In this document: positions 33,140-41,239 of the stretch, one piece after another
How the letters are laid out: each line of letters starts with the position of its first letter
Position numbering within the stretch: position 1 is the stretch's first letter
Source of the DNA: Candidatus Eisenbacteria bacterium
GTDB taxonomy: Bacteria; Orphanbacterota; Orphanbacteria; Orphanbacterales; Orphanbacteraceae
Direction of reading: 5' to 3'
NCBI GenBank assembly: GCA_016930695.1
Contig: JAFGGD010000058.1
Span: forward strand, 1-64,000
DNA: 64,000 bases
Translations under genes and position numbers: made by a program
Notes under the pieces: model-generated
Told to the model about the DNA's origin: nothing
Seen by the model: the letters and a program-made list of their open reading frames with translations, nothing else
The model's database searches: none

Positions 33140-35155
33140 CTAGCCGGTCAAGGAGTCCGGCCGGGACCTCGGCAGCGCGAAGCGGTTGTAAGCCACGAAG
33201 ATCAGAGCCGTAAACAGCATGACGCCGCCGAAGCAGAGCCACATCAGGTCCGGGCGCTGCATGTCCCGCGCCAGCGTTCCGTAGAACTGGCCCGAGAGGA
33301 TCCCGCCGAAGAGGTTGCCGAGCGCGGTCGCCACGAAGTAGTAGCCCATGTAGAGCGCCTTCTTGTTCGCCGGGGCGATGCGGCCCACGTACTCCTGGCT
33401 CGTCGGGCTCGCCATCATTTCGCCGAAGGAGAACGTCAGAATGCCCGCCGCCACGATCCAGACGAGGCCGCCGGCGCCGATCATCCCCTCCGTGCCAGCG
33501 AGCGCCGAGAAGCCGATTCCCACCGCGGCGATCAACATGCCGACGATCATGGTGGTGAAGCGGTGGAACCGCCCCATCAGGAAGGAGACCAGCACCTGGA
33601 AGAGGACGATCCCGAGGGCGTTGATGTTGACGATGTACTCCGGGTTCATCTGCCTGCCGGCGACGATGATCCGGTTCGTCGCCCGATCCACGTTCGGTTC
33701 GGTCTCGACGATTTTGCGGAGGCGGTCCGGCGCCAAGCGTACCTTGCTGTAGAGAAGAGTGCGGGAGGTTTGCTCCAGCGATTCCCTCTCGAGGTCGGCG
33801 CGCCATCCGGTCCCGAGAGATTTGCGCGCGCTCTCGACGAGTCCCAGGATCTGCGACGGGTCGGCGACGCGCAGTCTCTCCGCCAACTCCTCACGATCGA
33901 GTGCCGGCGGAAAGGCATTGCGCACCGCCGCGTCGGCGCCCTCCGCGAGCGCGTCGAAACGCGCCCTCGGCAGGGTGAGGAACAGCTCGGACCGGGGCGT
34001 TTCGCCCGGCGCGAGGGCGTCCTTCAGCTCCTGGACGACCCGCACGATCTCTTGCCTTTCCGCGTCGTTGATGGTCGCCATGTTGCTCGCCACCCCGCGG
34101 GTCGGATCGTCGGGATCGCTCTTGCCGAAAATCCGCTCGGCGGCGTGGATCATCGGACGCGTCTCGGTGAAGTCCCGGATGTATTCGGGCATGGTGTAGA
34201 AGATCTGGTTGAAGCTCGTCCAGAAGCCGGACATGATCAGCAGGAAGAGGGCGAAGCGCCAGTTGCTGCAGCGCATCCGCCTCGCCAGCGGATTCCGTTT
34301 CGGTCCCGCCTCCGCCTGTTCGCCCTCTTTCGGAAGGGCCAGGTCGATGAGCAGGTTCGCCGCGATCCAGAGCGCCAGGACGACGCCGGCCCACCCCCAG
34401 GAGAACCAGGACACCTCCAGGCTGTTGAAGACGCTGGCGAGCACCAGGCCGACAAGGACGATCCCCACGGTGATGAAGAAGCGGAGGTTGCCGAGCACTT
34501 CCACCAGGCCGTCCAGCACCTTGCTCAGTTTCCGCACGTCCGCCGATTCGCGCGCCGGCTCCTTGTAGAAGATCAGAACGAGCAGCATGTTGAGCACCGC
34601 CCAGCCGCTGCAGGCGACGAAGACCCACTCCCATCCCCAGCCGCGAATCCGGCCGGCGATGATCGGCCCCAGGAAGCCGCCCACGTTCACCATCATGTAG
34701 AAGATGCCGAAGCCGGTCGACGAGTTCGCGTCGTTGGTGACGCGCGCCACCGTGCCGACCACCACCGGCTTGAAGATCGCCGCGCCGATCGCCACCAGCG
34801 TGAAGGCGAAGACGAAGCCGGGAAGCGAGGTGAACTGGCCGAGCAGGTAATAGGAGACGATCATGATCGCGTAGGCGATGATGAACATTCTCTTGAAACC
34901 ATAACGATCCGCCAGGGCCCCGGTCAGCACCGGCAGCAGGTAGAGGAAGAAGGGGATGATCGCCTGCAGCGTCCCGCGAAGCTCGGTGGAGAAGCCGAGG
35001 CCGCCGGTGGCCACGCTCCCGGTGACGTAAACCGCCATCACCGTGAACCACCCGTACCAGGACATCCGCTCGAAGATCTCCATCGTGTTGGCGACCCAGA
35101 AGGCCTTGGGGAAGCTTTTGATCTGTGCGACGAATCCCGTTTTTTGTTCGGCCAC
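33140..35155 (-). CDS. POT-family peptide transporter with large extracytoplasmic insertion
   Basis: About 671 residues of the proton-dependent oligopeptide transporter (PTR2) branch of the major facilitator superfamily. The proton-coupling ExxER motif of helix 1 is present as MEIFERMSWYGWF. Helices 1-7 and 8-12 resemble the family, but about 160 hydrophilic, charged residues (around 315-475) interrupt the loop between helix 7 (FWTSFNQIFYTMPEYI) and helix 8 (NPEYIVNINALGIVLFQV). That loop faces outside the inner membrane. Typical POT proteins are 450-500 residues. GTG at 35155 has AAGGAG nine bases upstream; an earlier GTG at 35164 touches that sequence. It is the second gene after another POT transporter and probably shares its transcript. 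Confidence 0.85.
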   Translation of the reverse strand: MAEQKTGFVAQIKSFPKAFWVANTMEIFERMSWYGWFTVMAVYVTGSVATGGLGFSTELRGTLQAIIPFFLYLLPVLTGALADRYGFKRMFIIAYAIMIVSYYLLGQFTSLPGFVFAFTLVAIGAAIFKPVVVGTVARVTNDANSSTGFGIFYMMVNVGGFLGPIIAGRIRGWGWEWVFVACSGWAVLNMLLVLIFYKEPARESADVRKLSKVLDGLVEVLGNLRFFITVGIVLVGLVLASVFNSLEVSWFSWGWAGVVLALWIAANLLIDLALPKEGEQAEAGPKRNPLARRMRCSNWRFALFLLIMSGFWTSFNQIFYTMPEYIRDFTETRPMIHAAERIFGKSDPDDPTRGVASNMATINDAERQEIVRVVQELKDALAPGETPRSELFLTLPRARFDALAEGADAAVRNAFPPALDREELAERLRVADPSQILGLVESARKSLGTGWRADLERESLEQTSRTLLYSKVRLAPDRLRKIVETEPNVDRATNRIIVAGRQMNPEYIVNINALGIVLFQVLVSFLMGRFHRFTTMIVGMLIAAVGIGFSALAGTEGMIGAGGLVWIVAAGILTFSFGEMMASPTSQEYVGRIAPANKKALYMGYYFVATALGNLFGGILSGQFYGTLARDMQRPDLMWLCFGGVMLFTALIFVAYNRFALPRSRPDSLTG

Positions 35156-35254
35156 GATCCGCACTCCTTTTTCATCGATCCGCCCGGCGCGACCGCGGGG
35201 AAACCTCGGCCCGCCGGGCCGCCTCTCCCGCCCGCGCCCCGGGGGACGCCTTTG

Positions 35255-36730
35255 TTATTCCGCTCCGTGCTCCAGTCGTTTGATCAGCGGCGAGAGAAGG
35301 AGCAGGAGGAGCCCCGCGCCGCCGGCGAAGAACACGATCATCTGGAAGACGCGCTCATACCCCGCCTCGGCGCCGGTGAGCGCCGCGATTTGACCGGAAA
35401 GCACGCCCGCGAAGGCGTTGCTGAGGAACCAGACCCCCATCATCAGGCCGACCAGTCGTACCGGCGAGAGCTTGGTCACCGTCGAAAGCCCGACCGGTGA
35501 GAGACAGAGCTCGCCGGTGGTGTGGAGCAGGTAGGCGATCATCACCCAAATCATCCCCGCCTTGTCCCCGTTCCCGATCGTCTTGGCGGCGATCACCAGC
35601 GCCACGAAACCGGCGGCGAGCTGCAGAAGCCCGAAGCCGAACTTGACCGGCGCCGCCGGGTTCCTTCCGGCGCGCCCGAGCCGGATCCAGAGCGCCGAGA
35701 AGGGGATCGCCAGCAGAATGATGAACGCCGGGTTCACCGATTGGAACCAGGAGGCGGGGATCTCCCAGCCGAAAACGTGCCGGTCCACGTGCCGGTCCGT
35801 GAAGAGGTTGATCGAGCTGCCCGCCTGTTCGAAACAGGCCCAGAAGGTGATGGAGAAGAGAATCAGCACCAGGATGGCGAAGAGCCGCCCCCGCTCCGCC
35901 GCGGGGCTCCGTATCGCCTCGTAAACGATGTAGGCGACGAAGAGGGGACCGATGATGTACACCCCGCTTTGCACCCAGGCGGGGCGGGTGAGCATGTAGG
36001 CGGCGAAGGGGACGAAGGCGGCGATGCCGATGTAGAGCGCCCAGATTTTCCGGAAGCCGGACCAGCTCTCGCGGAACACCTCCGGCCGCGGCGGGAGCCC
36101 GTGTCCACCCAGGTAGCGCCCGCCGGCCGCGAACACGGCGAGGCCGACCAGCATGCCGACGCCGGCGAGGGTGAATCCCCAGTGCCAACCGATCCGTTCG
36201 CCCAGGTAGCCGCAGAGGAGGGGCGATAGGCCCGCGCCGATGTTGATTCCCATGTAAAAGATGGTGAAGGCGCCGTCCCGGCGCGGGTCGTCTCGGTCGT
36301 AGAGGCGGCCGACGAGGGTGGAGATGTTCGGCTTGAAGAAGCCGTTCCCGGCGATGATGAGCGCCATGGCGCCGAAGAAGAAGACCGGGTGCTCGATCGC
36401 CATGGCGAAATGGCCGAAGGACATCAGAATCCCGCCGATCAGGATCGCCCGGCGGTAGCCGAGGAACCGGTCGGCGAGCATCCCGCCGATCAGCGGTGTG
36501 GCGTAGACGAAGCCGATGTAGGCGCCGTAGGTGCCGTTCGCCAGCTCGTCGGCGTAGAGGAGCGCCTTGGTCATGTAGAGCACCAGGAGCGCCCGCATCC
36601 CGTAAAAGCTGAACCGTTCCCAGAGTTCGGCGAAGAAGAGAACGAAGAGGCCCCTCGGATGGCCGAAGAGTTCGCCCGTGGATCGGTCGGCCGGGCCGGA
36701 CGCGGAGGCGGTCGGATGCTCGGGCGCCAA
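35255..36730 (-). CDS. POT-family proton-dependent peptide transporter
   Basis: About 491 residues, the normal POT length, with twelve or more helices. Helix 1 carries the ExxERF motif in FAELWERFSFYGMRALLVLYM, and the helix 7-8 region reads FWACFEQAGSSINLF then SVNPAFIILLAIP. It imports di- and tripeptides with protons. The long open frame reaches 36958 but its first ~76 codons are arginine/proline-rich and lie across a terminator-proximal region; TTG at 36730 has GAGGGGG seven bases upstream and precedes the first conserved residues, so it is chosen. The divergent-sequence POT gene follows 99 bases downstream. Confidence 0.85.
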   Translation of the reverse strand: MAPEHPTASASGPADRSTGELFGHPRGLFVLFFAELWERFSFYGMRALLVLYMTKALLYADELANGTYGAYIGFVYATPLIGGMLADRFLGYRRAILIGGILMSFGHFAMAIEHPVFFFGAMALIIAGNGFFKPNISTLVGRLYDRDDPRRDGAFTIFYMGINIGAGLSPLLCGYLGERIGWHWGFTLAGVGMLVGLAVFAAGGRYLGGHGLPPRPEVFRESWSGFRKIWALYIGIAAFVPFAAYMLTRPAWVQSGVYIIGPLFVAYIVYEAIRSPAAERGRLFAILVLILFSITFWACFEQAGSSINLFTDRHVDRHVFGWEIPASWFQSVNPAFIILLAIPFSALWIRLGRAGRNPAAPVKFGFGLLQLAAGFVALVIAAKTIGNGDKAGMIWVMIAYLLHTTGELCLSPVGLSTVTKLSPVRLVGLMMGVWFLSNAFAGVLSGQIAALTGAEAGYERVFQMIVFFAGGAGLLLLLLSPLIKRLEHGAE

Positions 36731-36917
36731 ATCGAATCCCCCTCTTGTGCGCGCGTTCGCGGTGTGTCGTTTCCGCCCGTTCCCCGGTGGGGGAGGGCCG
36801 GGCGCGCGGGACGGCGCTCGCCGCCGCCGGCCGCCCGGCCAGCATAGCGGAAAGCGCGGGCGGGGACCAGGGAGAAGGAAAGAGGAAGGGGCGGGCGCTC
36901 GCACCCCATACGCCGAC

Positions 36918-36946
36918 AAAAAAGGGGGGCGCCCGGCGGCGCCCCC
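36918..36946 (-). terminator. Strong intrinsic terminator after the DUF362 gene
   Basis: A nine-pair stem (36925-36933 with 36938-36946) with a CGGC loop is followed on the minus strand by six T. It isolates the TPR-DUF362 operon from the downstream peptide transporter genes. Confidence 0.88.
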
Positions 36947-36974
36947 GCGTCGATCCATCGATTTTCCTCGCGCT

Positions 36975-37889
36975 CTACGCGGCGAACTCGTCGATCTTGA
37001 GGCGATCCAGGTTCATCTCGCCGACCCCCAGCTCCCAGGCGTGGCGGATGTGACCGACCGACTCGGGGCGCACGTCGAGATAACGGCAGGCCCAGGCGTC
37101 CACGGCGACGGGATCGACGCCGGCGATCACAGTCTGGGGGCGCGACACCCGCCCGGGACCGCTCGGACCGTTCGTAAGGAGGGCGTGGTTCGCGTCCATA
37201 ATGATCAGGTCGTGGCGCACCGCCGTCGCCAGCTCGGCGATGGTCGCCTGCAGGTCGAGACGGTGCAGGATGATCCTGTCCCAGTTCGCCCCCATCAGAT
37301 TCTTCATGGCGAAGGTGACCCGCGCGCCGGCGTGGTGCTTGGCGATCGGCATGTTGATGAAGACGTCCGCCTCGGCGATGTCGCGGGCGATCTCCACCGA
37401 ATGGAGGAGCCGCGCCCGCGGCAGCGGTATCTCCACGTAATCCGCCCGGTCGTTGATCGGTTTCACGATCCCGCCCGCCCGGCGCACCGCCTCGGCGGTT
37501 CCGTTCCCCTCGAACCAGTCCGGCGAGTCGTGGGAGAGGACGATCACCCGGGCGGCGCCGGCGCCGAGGCACCCTTTCACCACCGCGCCGATCATCTCCG
37601 GATGAGTGTTGATCGCCTGCTCGGGGGGCGAGGCGCCGATCGGGTTCGGCTTCAGCGCCACCTTGTCCCCGGGCCGTACGAACTTGCCGAAACCGCCCAG
37701 CTTCTCCACCGCCGCCAACGTGTTCTTCACCGGTGAAGCACCCGAGGCGACCGCGAGGTCGATGGCGGGCTTGTAAGGCTCCCGCACGCCCGCGAGGGCG
37801 CGGAGGGGGAGCCCGGTCGACACGGCGGCGCCGGCGGCGAAGGCCGCGCTCCGCTTCAGGAATTCCCTTCGCGTCCAGTCCTGTTGCAT
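36975..37889 (-). CDS. Tat-exported DUF362 protein
   Basis: About 304 residues of the DUF362 family. The N-terminus has a twin-arginine signal, TRREFLKRSAAFAAG, followed by a hydrophobic stretch ending near LRALA, so it is probably folded before export, which often means a cofactor. No Cys cluster for an iron-sulfur centre is visible. Conserved-looking blocks are KPNPIGASPPEQAINTHPE and MPIAKHHAGARVTFAMKNLMG. The ATG at 37889 has GAGGAGG at good distance; an in-frame ATG at 37910 overlaps the previous stop codon and is an alternative. It follows the TPR protein in an operon. Function is unknown. Confidence 0.8.
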   Translation of the reverse strand: MQQDWTRREFLKRSAAFAAGAAVSTGLPLRALAGVREPYKPAIDLAVASGASPVKNTLAAVEKLGGFGKFVRPGDKVALKPNPIGASPPEQAINTHPEMIGAVVKGCLGAGAARVIVLSHDSPDWFEGNGTAEAVRRAGGIVKPINDRADYVEIPLPRARLLHSVEIARDIAEADVFINMPIAKHHAGARVTFAMKNLMGANWDRIILHRLDLQATIAELATAVRHDLIIMDANHALLTNGPSGPGRVSRPQTVIAGVDPVAVDAWACRYLDVRPESVGHIRHAWELGVGEMNLDRLKIDEFAA

Positions 37890-37906
37890 CGTTTCGCTCC
37901 TCCTCG

Positions 37907-39481
37907 TCATTTCGCCCGCATCTCCCGGATCGCCTCCCGCGCTTCGTCCGCCTGGGGGCCGTTCGGGCTCTGCTCCAGGAAAGTCTCGTACGCCTCGATC
38001 GCCTTTTGGTCGCGGCCCATCTCACGGTTCACCCGGCCGAGCATGAACCAGGAGTTGGAGAAGTTGGGGTCCAGCTCCACCGCCCGCTCGTACTGGGCGA
38101 GCGCCTCCTCGGCGCGTCCGGAGAGGAGTAGCCCCTCGCCGTAGCTGTCGTGGGAGTTCGCCTCCTCGGGCGCCGCCTCGGCGTAGCGCCGGAAATAGGT
38201 GACCGACTCCTCGGGCCGGCCCATGCCGATGTAGGTGTAGCCGATCTGGTTCAGGGCGCCCGTGTCGTTGGGGTGCGCGTCCAGGTAGACGGAGAAGGAT
38301 GCGAGCGCCTCTTCCGGCCGGCCCATGCCGGCGAGGGCGTAGCCGCGCTGTAGATGGAGGCCCTCGTCGTCCGGCGCGAGGGCGATCGCGCGCTCGAGGG
38401 TCTCCGCCGCCCTCTCCCACTGCCGCGCCCGGATGTAGAGCGCGCCGAGCCTGCCGACCGTCTCCGGATCGTCCGGGTTCGCCTTCGCCTGCTCTTCCCA
38501 GTCGGCGATCGGAGTCCAGTGGGCGTCCAGGATCAAACGCCCCCTCTCGGACTGCAGCCCGTTCGGCCATCGGTCGAGGTACTCACGGAGCTTGCGGCAT
38601 CCCTCGGAGTAGTCGGCGGACCGCATGGTCTCGGCGAAGATCTTTCCGTACTCGGCGCACTGGACGTACGCTTCGTTTTTCGTCGAGCCGAGCACTTTCT
38701 CGCAGCAGAGGATCGACGCGTCGAAGTCGGTCCCCGCGGCGTCCCGCGCTTCGAGGAGCAGCTCCACCGGCGCCCAATCCACCTCGCGGTGCCGCTCGAT
38801 CAGCCCCCGTTTTTCCAAGGCCGTCTGGAAGCCGCCGGTGCTCGGATAATTTTCGATCACCCGGGCGTACTGTTCCGCCGCGCGGATCTCGTCCCCCTCC
38901 TCCTCGTACGCTTCGCCCAGATGAAAATACGCGGACGAGGCGACTTCCGGCGGCGGCGACGCCTCGATCACCTTTTCGTAGGTGTCGATCACCTTCGCCC
39001 GGTCGCCGGCGCGCTCGAAACAGTCCGCGGCCGAGAGGGTGACCTCGTTCAACCAGTCGTCGCTCTGGCGGGCGCGCCGGTTCGATCCGAGCTCCGCGGC
39101 GAGACGGAAGGACTCGCCAGCCGCCGTCCACTCCCCACGCGTCCTCGCGCATGCCCCCTTCTCACGTGCCGCTTCCGGCGCGAATGGAGTGGCGCGATAA
39201 TCGTCCAGGATCCTGTCGAGCGCGGCTTCCGCCGCCGCCGTGTCCGCTCGGACCCGTAGTTGGAGATTGGCGATCGCCATCGCCGCGACCGGCGCGTGGC
39301 GGCTTTCCGGTTCCTTCTCGAGGTAGCCCTCGTATCGCGCGAGCGCGGCCTCCGCGTCCCCTCTCAGAATGAGCGCCGCCGCCTCGTCGAAGGCGGGGAC
39401 TCCCGAGCCGGCGGCGGGCGCCGCCCAAAGCGGAACGAGGAGGATCGCCGTCGCGCGCAGAACCATCTTTGCACGGTTCAT
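37907..39481 (-). CDS. Exported TPR-repeat protein
   Basis: About 524 residues. The ATG at 39481 has GGGAGGCGG upstream and opens a signal peptide (MNRAKMVLRATAILL... to about residue 25); the longer frame to 39745 is not supported. The whole mature protein is helical with tetratricopeptide repeats, best seen in the C-terminal third (PNDTGALNQIGYTYIGMGRP, EEANSHDSYGEGLLLSGRAE, PNFSNSWFMLGRVNREMGRD). The N-terminal half holds YbgF/BamD-like TPRs such as YFHLGEAYEEEGDEIRAAEQY. It is likely a periplasmic scaffold. Its stop lies next to the DUF362 start, so the two are co-expressed and may interact. Confidence 0.82.
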   Translation of the reverse strand: MNRAKMVLRATAILLVPLWAAPAAGSGVPAFDEAAALILRGDAEAALARYEGYLEKEPESRHAPVAAMAIANLQLRVRADTAAAEAALDRILDDYRATPFAPEAAREKGACARTRGEWTAAGESFRLAAELGSNRRARQSDDWLNEVTLSAADCFERAGDRAKVIDTYEKVIEASPPPEVASSAYFHLGEAYEEEGDEIRAAEQYARVIENYPSTGGFQTALEKRGLIERHREVDWAPVELLLEARDAAGTDFDASILCCEKVLGSTKNEAYVQCAEYGKIFAETMRSADYSEGCRKLREYLDRWPNGLQSERGRLILDAHWTPIADWEEQAKANPDDPETVGRLGALYIRARQWERAAETLERAIALAPDDEGLHLQRGYALAGMGRPEEALASFSVYLDAHPNDTGALNQIGYTYIGMGRPEESVTYFRRYAEAAPEEANSHDSYGEGLLLSGRAEEALAQYERAVELDPNFSNSWFMLGRVNREMGRDQKAIEAYETFLEQSPNGPQADEAREAIREMRAK

Positions 39482-39716
39482 TGTCCGCCTCCCGTGAATC
39501 GGGGGACGCATCACGGACGGTTCGGCCGGAGTGCGTCCCCGTTTTCGATTGTGACGAGCGTCGAAGGTGGGCGGGGTCCGGACGGACCCCGACGAGGCTC
39601 CCGGTTCTCTCTTCATAAGACGGAGGACGGGTCCGTTCGGTTCAAAGTCCGGCGTTCTCCGTCTCTTACACAGTAGCATGGGCGGGCCCGCGCGCGTGCC
39701 CTTCTCCCGGCCGCCG

Positions 39717-40412
39717 TCAACCATCCGCCAGATTCCGGAGCGCATCGAGGTCGAGCACCCGGAACCGCCGGCCCTCCACTTCGAGGAGACCCGCCCGAGT
39801 GAAGTCCTGCAACGTGCGGGAGAGGGTTTCCGGCGCGGTGCCGATCATGCCCGCCAAATCCGCTCGGGGGACCGGAACGGTGAACTGCGGCGGACCCGCC
39901 CCCTCGGGCCGGGAGTCGAGGAACCAGAGAATGAGTCGTGCGGCGCGGCGCGGGACCGGCTCCAGGGTTCGGATCAGCAGCTCCTCCTCGGAGACGCGGA
40001 GCTCCCGGGCCAGCTCCTCCAGAATGCGGAGGGCGAGGTCGGGGAATCCCCGGATCAAGCCGATGAACCGTTGCGCCGCGATGGAACAGACCAGGGAAGG
40101 CTCCACCGCTTCCGCCGTCGCCGCGTAAGGCTCGCCGGCGAGCAGGGGGCGGTAGCCGATGATCGCACCCGGACCGAGAAGGCGGAGCATCACCTCCTCT
40201 CCGTGAAGGCCGCTCTTGGAGATCTTGATCCGCCCCTCGCGCAGGAAGAAAACTTCCCGCGGCTCGTTCCCCTCGTTAAAGAGGATCTCTCCGGCGTGAT
40301 AGAGATGGGAGACCTTGATTCGGTCGAGGTTCTTCCTCTCCTTCGCCGGGAGGGCGCCGAAGACGCCCAGGGCGAAGGCGGGGCATTCCGCGCAGCGGGG
40401 CTCACTCTTCAT
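39717..40412 (-). CDS. Crp/Fnr-family transcriptional regulator
   Basis: About 231 residues. An N-terminal Cys pair (RCAECPAF, residues 7-10) precedes a cyclic-nucleotide-type beta-barrel (about 20-130), with GEILFNEGNEPREVFFLREG and GPGAIIGYRPLL. A dimer helix follows, and the C-terminal winged helix reads PRADLAGMIGTAPETLSRTLQDF and GLLEVEGRR. The two Cys alone are fewer than the four of E. coli Fnr, so oxygen or redox sensing is possible but not shown. The frame runs on to 40880, but conserved sequence starts at the ATG at 40412; the ribosome binding site there is weak. The targets are unknown. Confidence 0.85.
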   Translation of the reverse strand: MKSEPRCAECPAFALGVFGALPAKERKNLDRIKVSHLYHAGEILFNEGNEPREVFFLREGRIKISKSGLHGEEVMLRLLGPGAIIGYRPLLAGEPYAATAEAVEPSLVCSIAAQRFIGLIRGFPDLALRILEELARELRVSEEELLIRTLEPVPRRAARLILWFLDSRPEGAGPPQFTVPVPRADLAGMIGTAPETLSRTLQDFTRAGLLEVEGRRFRVLDLDALRNLADG

Positions 40413-40578
40413 CTTCGTCCCACAGGCGATCCCACGGAAGCCTGCGAGCCAATCGGCCGCCGGCCGCCGGATGGGGCTCTCAAGGGCCTTTAAAATATAC
40501 TCGGAACTCAGGATAGCATCGAACGAGGAGAGTGGTCGACAACATCCGGATATGGAGGAGGACTGGGGCGGCGAGAAA

Positions 40579-41055
40579 TCAGACGGAATCTCTCTTGCCG
40601 GCTTCGGTCTTGTCGGAGCGGTCTTCCTCGTACGGGCGGCTATTGTCGAGCCAGGCGATCGCCTCTTCCTCGTCGGAGAAGGACTTCCACGGATATCCCG
40701 CGTTCCGCGCGACGGTCCGCAGAAAATCATAGGTTTGATCTCCTGGCGAGGCGAGGAGCGCCATTCGGGAGTCCCAGCGATAACCGAGGGGAGCCAGCTT
40801 GGAATAGGCGATTTCGTATGCCGCCCAGGAACCCATCGCGCAGGGGACCCCTCGGACGTCGAAGAGGAACGACTTAACATTGTTCTTGTCGGCGGTCGCG
40901 GATGCGGCGCGCAGGAACTCGAGGGCGAGATCCTCGGAGACGCTCGTGTAAACTCTTACGCGGACAAAAGTTTCACCTTCGGAGATGGAGAGCGCGTATT
41001 TCATCGGATCTGCTCCCTTGCTGTCGTTCCATGCCCGTGCAGTCTGCGATTTCAT
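40579..41055 (-). CDS. STAS/SpoIIAA-like small protein behind a sigma-54 promoter
   Basis: About 158 residues from the ATG at 41055, six bases after TTGGAGGA; an internal ATG at 41004 (141 residues) is also possible and coincides with the start of the domain. The core (MKYALSISEGETFVRVRVYT to about residue 135) has the alternating strand/helix pattern of STAS or SpoIIAA-like domains, as in anti-sigma-factor antagonists and DUF-type relatives: LEFLRAASATADKNNVKSFLFDVRGV, shown here in pieces, then RMALLASPGDQTYDFLRTVA. No phosphorylatable Ser was assigned. A canonical -24/-12 element sits just upstream, and the PAS sigma-54 activator is the next gene upstream on the strand. It is probably that activator's target. 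Confidence 0.7.
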   Translation of the reverse strand: MKSQTARAWNDSKGADPMKYALSISEGETFVRVRVYTSVSEDLALEFLRAASATADKNNVKSFLFDVRGVPCAMGSWAAYEIAYSKLAPLGYRWDSRMALLASPGDQTYDFLRTVARNAGYPWKSFSDEEEAIAWLDNSRPYEEDRSDKTEAGKRDSV

Positions 41056-41079
41056 TTGAATCCTCCAAGGTATGTAGAG

Positions 41080-41096
41080 AAGCACAGGCCGTGCCA
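41080..41096 (-). promoter_or_regulatory. Sigma-54 (-24/-12) promoter of the STAS-like gene
   Basis: On the minus strand the sequence is TGGCACG-GCCT-GTGCT. The -24 block matches consensus exactly, and the GC of the -12 block is at the canonical distance. Transcription would begin near 41072, about 17 bases before the ATG at 41055, enough for the GGAGG. Confidence 0.72.
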
Positions 41097-41239
41097 TGGG
41101 GCGGTCTTGGAGAGAAAGTGGGTTAACTTCTTCTAATCAAGAGGATAGAGCGAGGAAGCGAGTCGGTCCGTCGCCAGATTTGTTTTGTGGGCTACGATAT
41201 TTTGGATTGCACCCATTATTTTGGAGGAGAATTCCCCTT

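Noticed and set aside
39573-39590. Palindrome GGGGTCCG/CGGACCCC as terminator of the Crp/Fnr gene
   Set aside because: The loop is only two bases and no T-run follows on the minus strand; it may be an operator, but nothing supports that.
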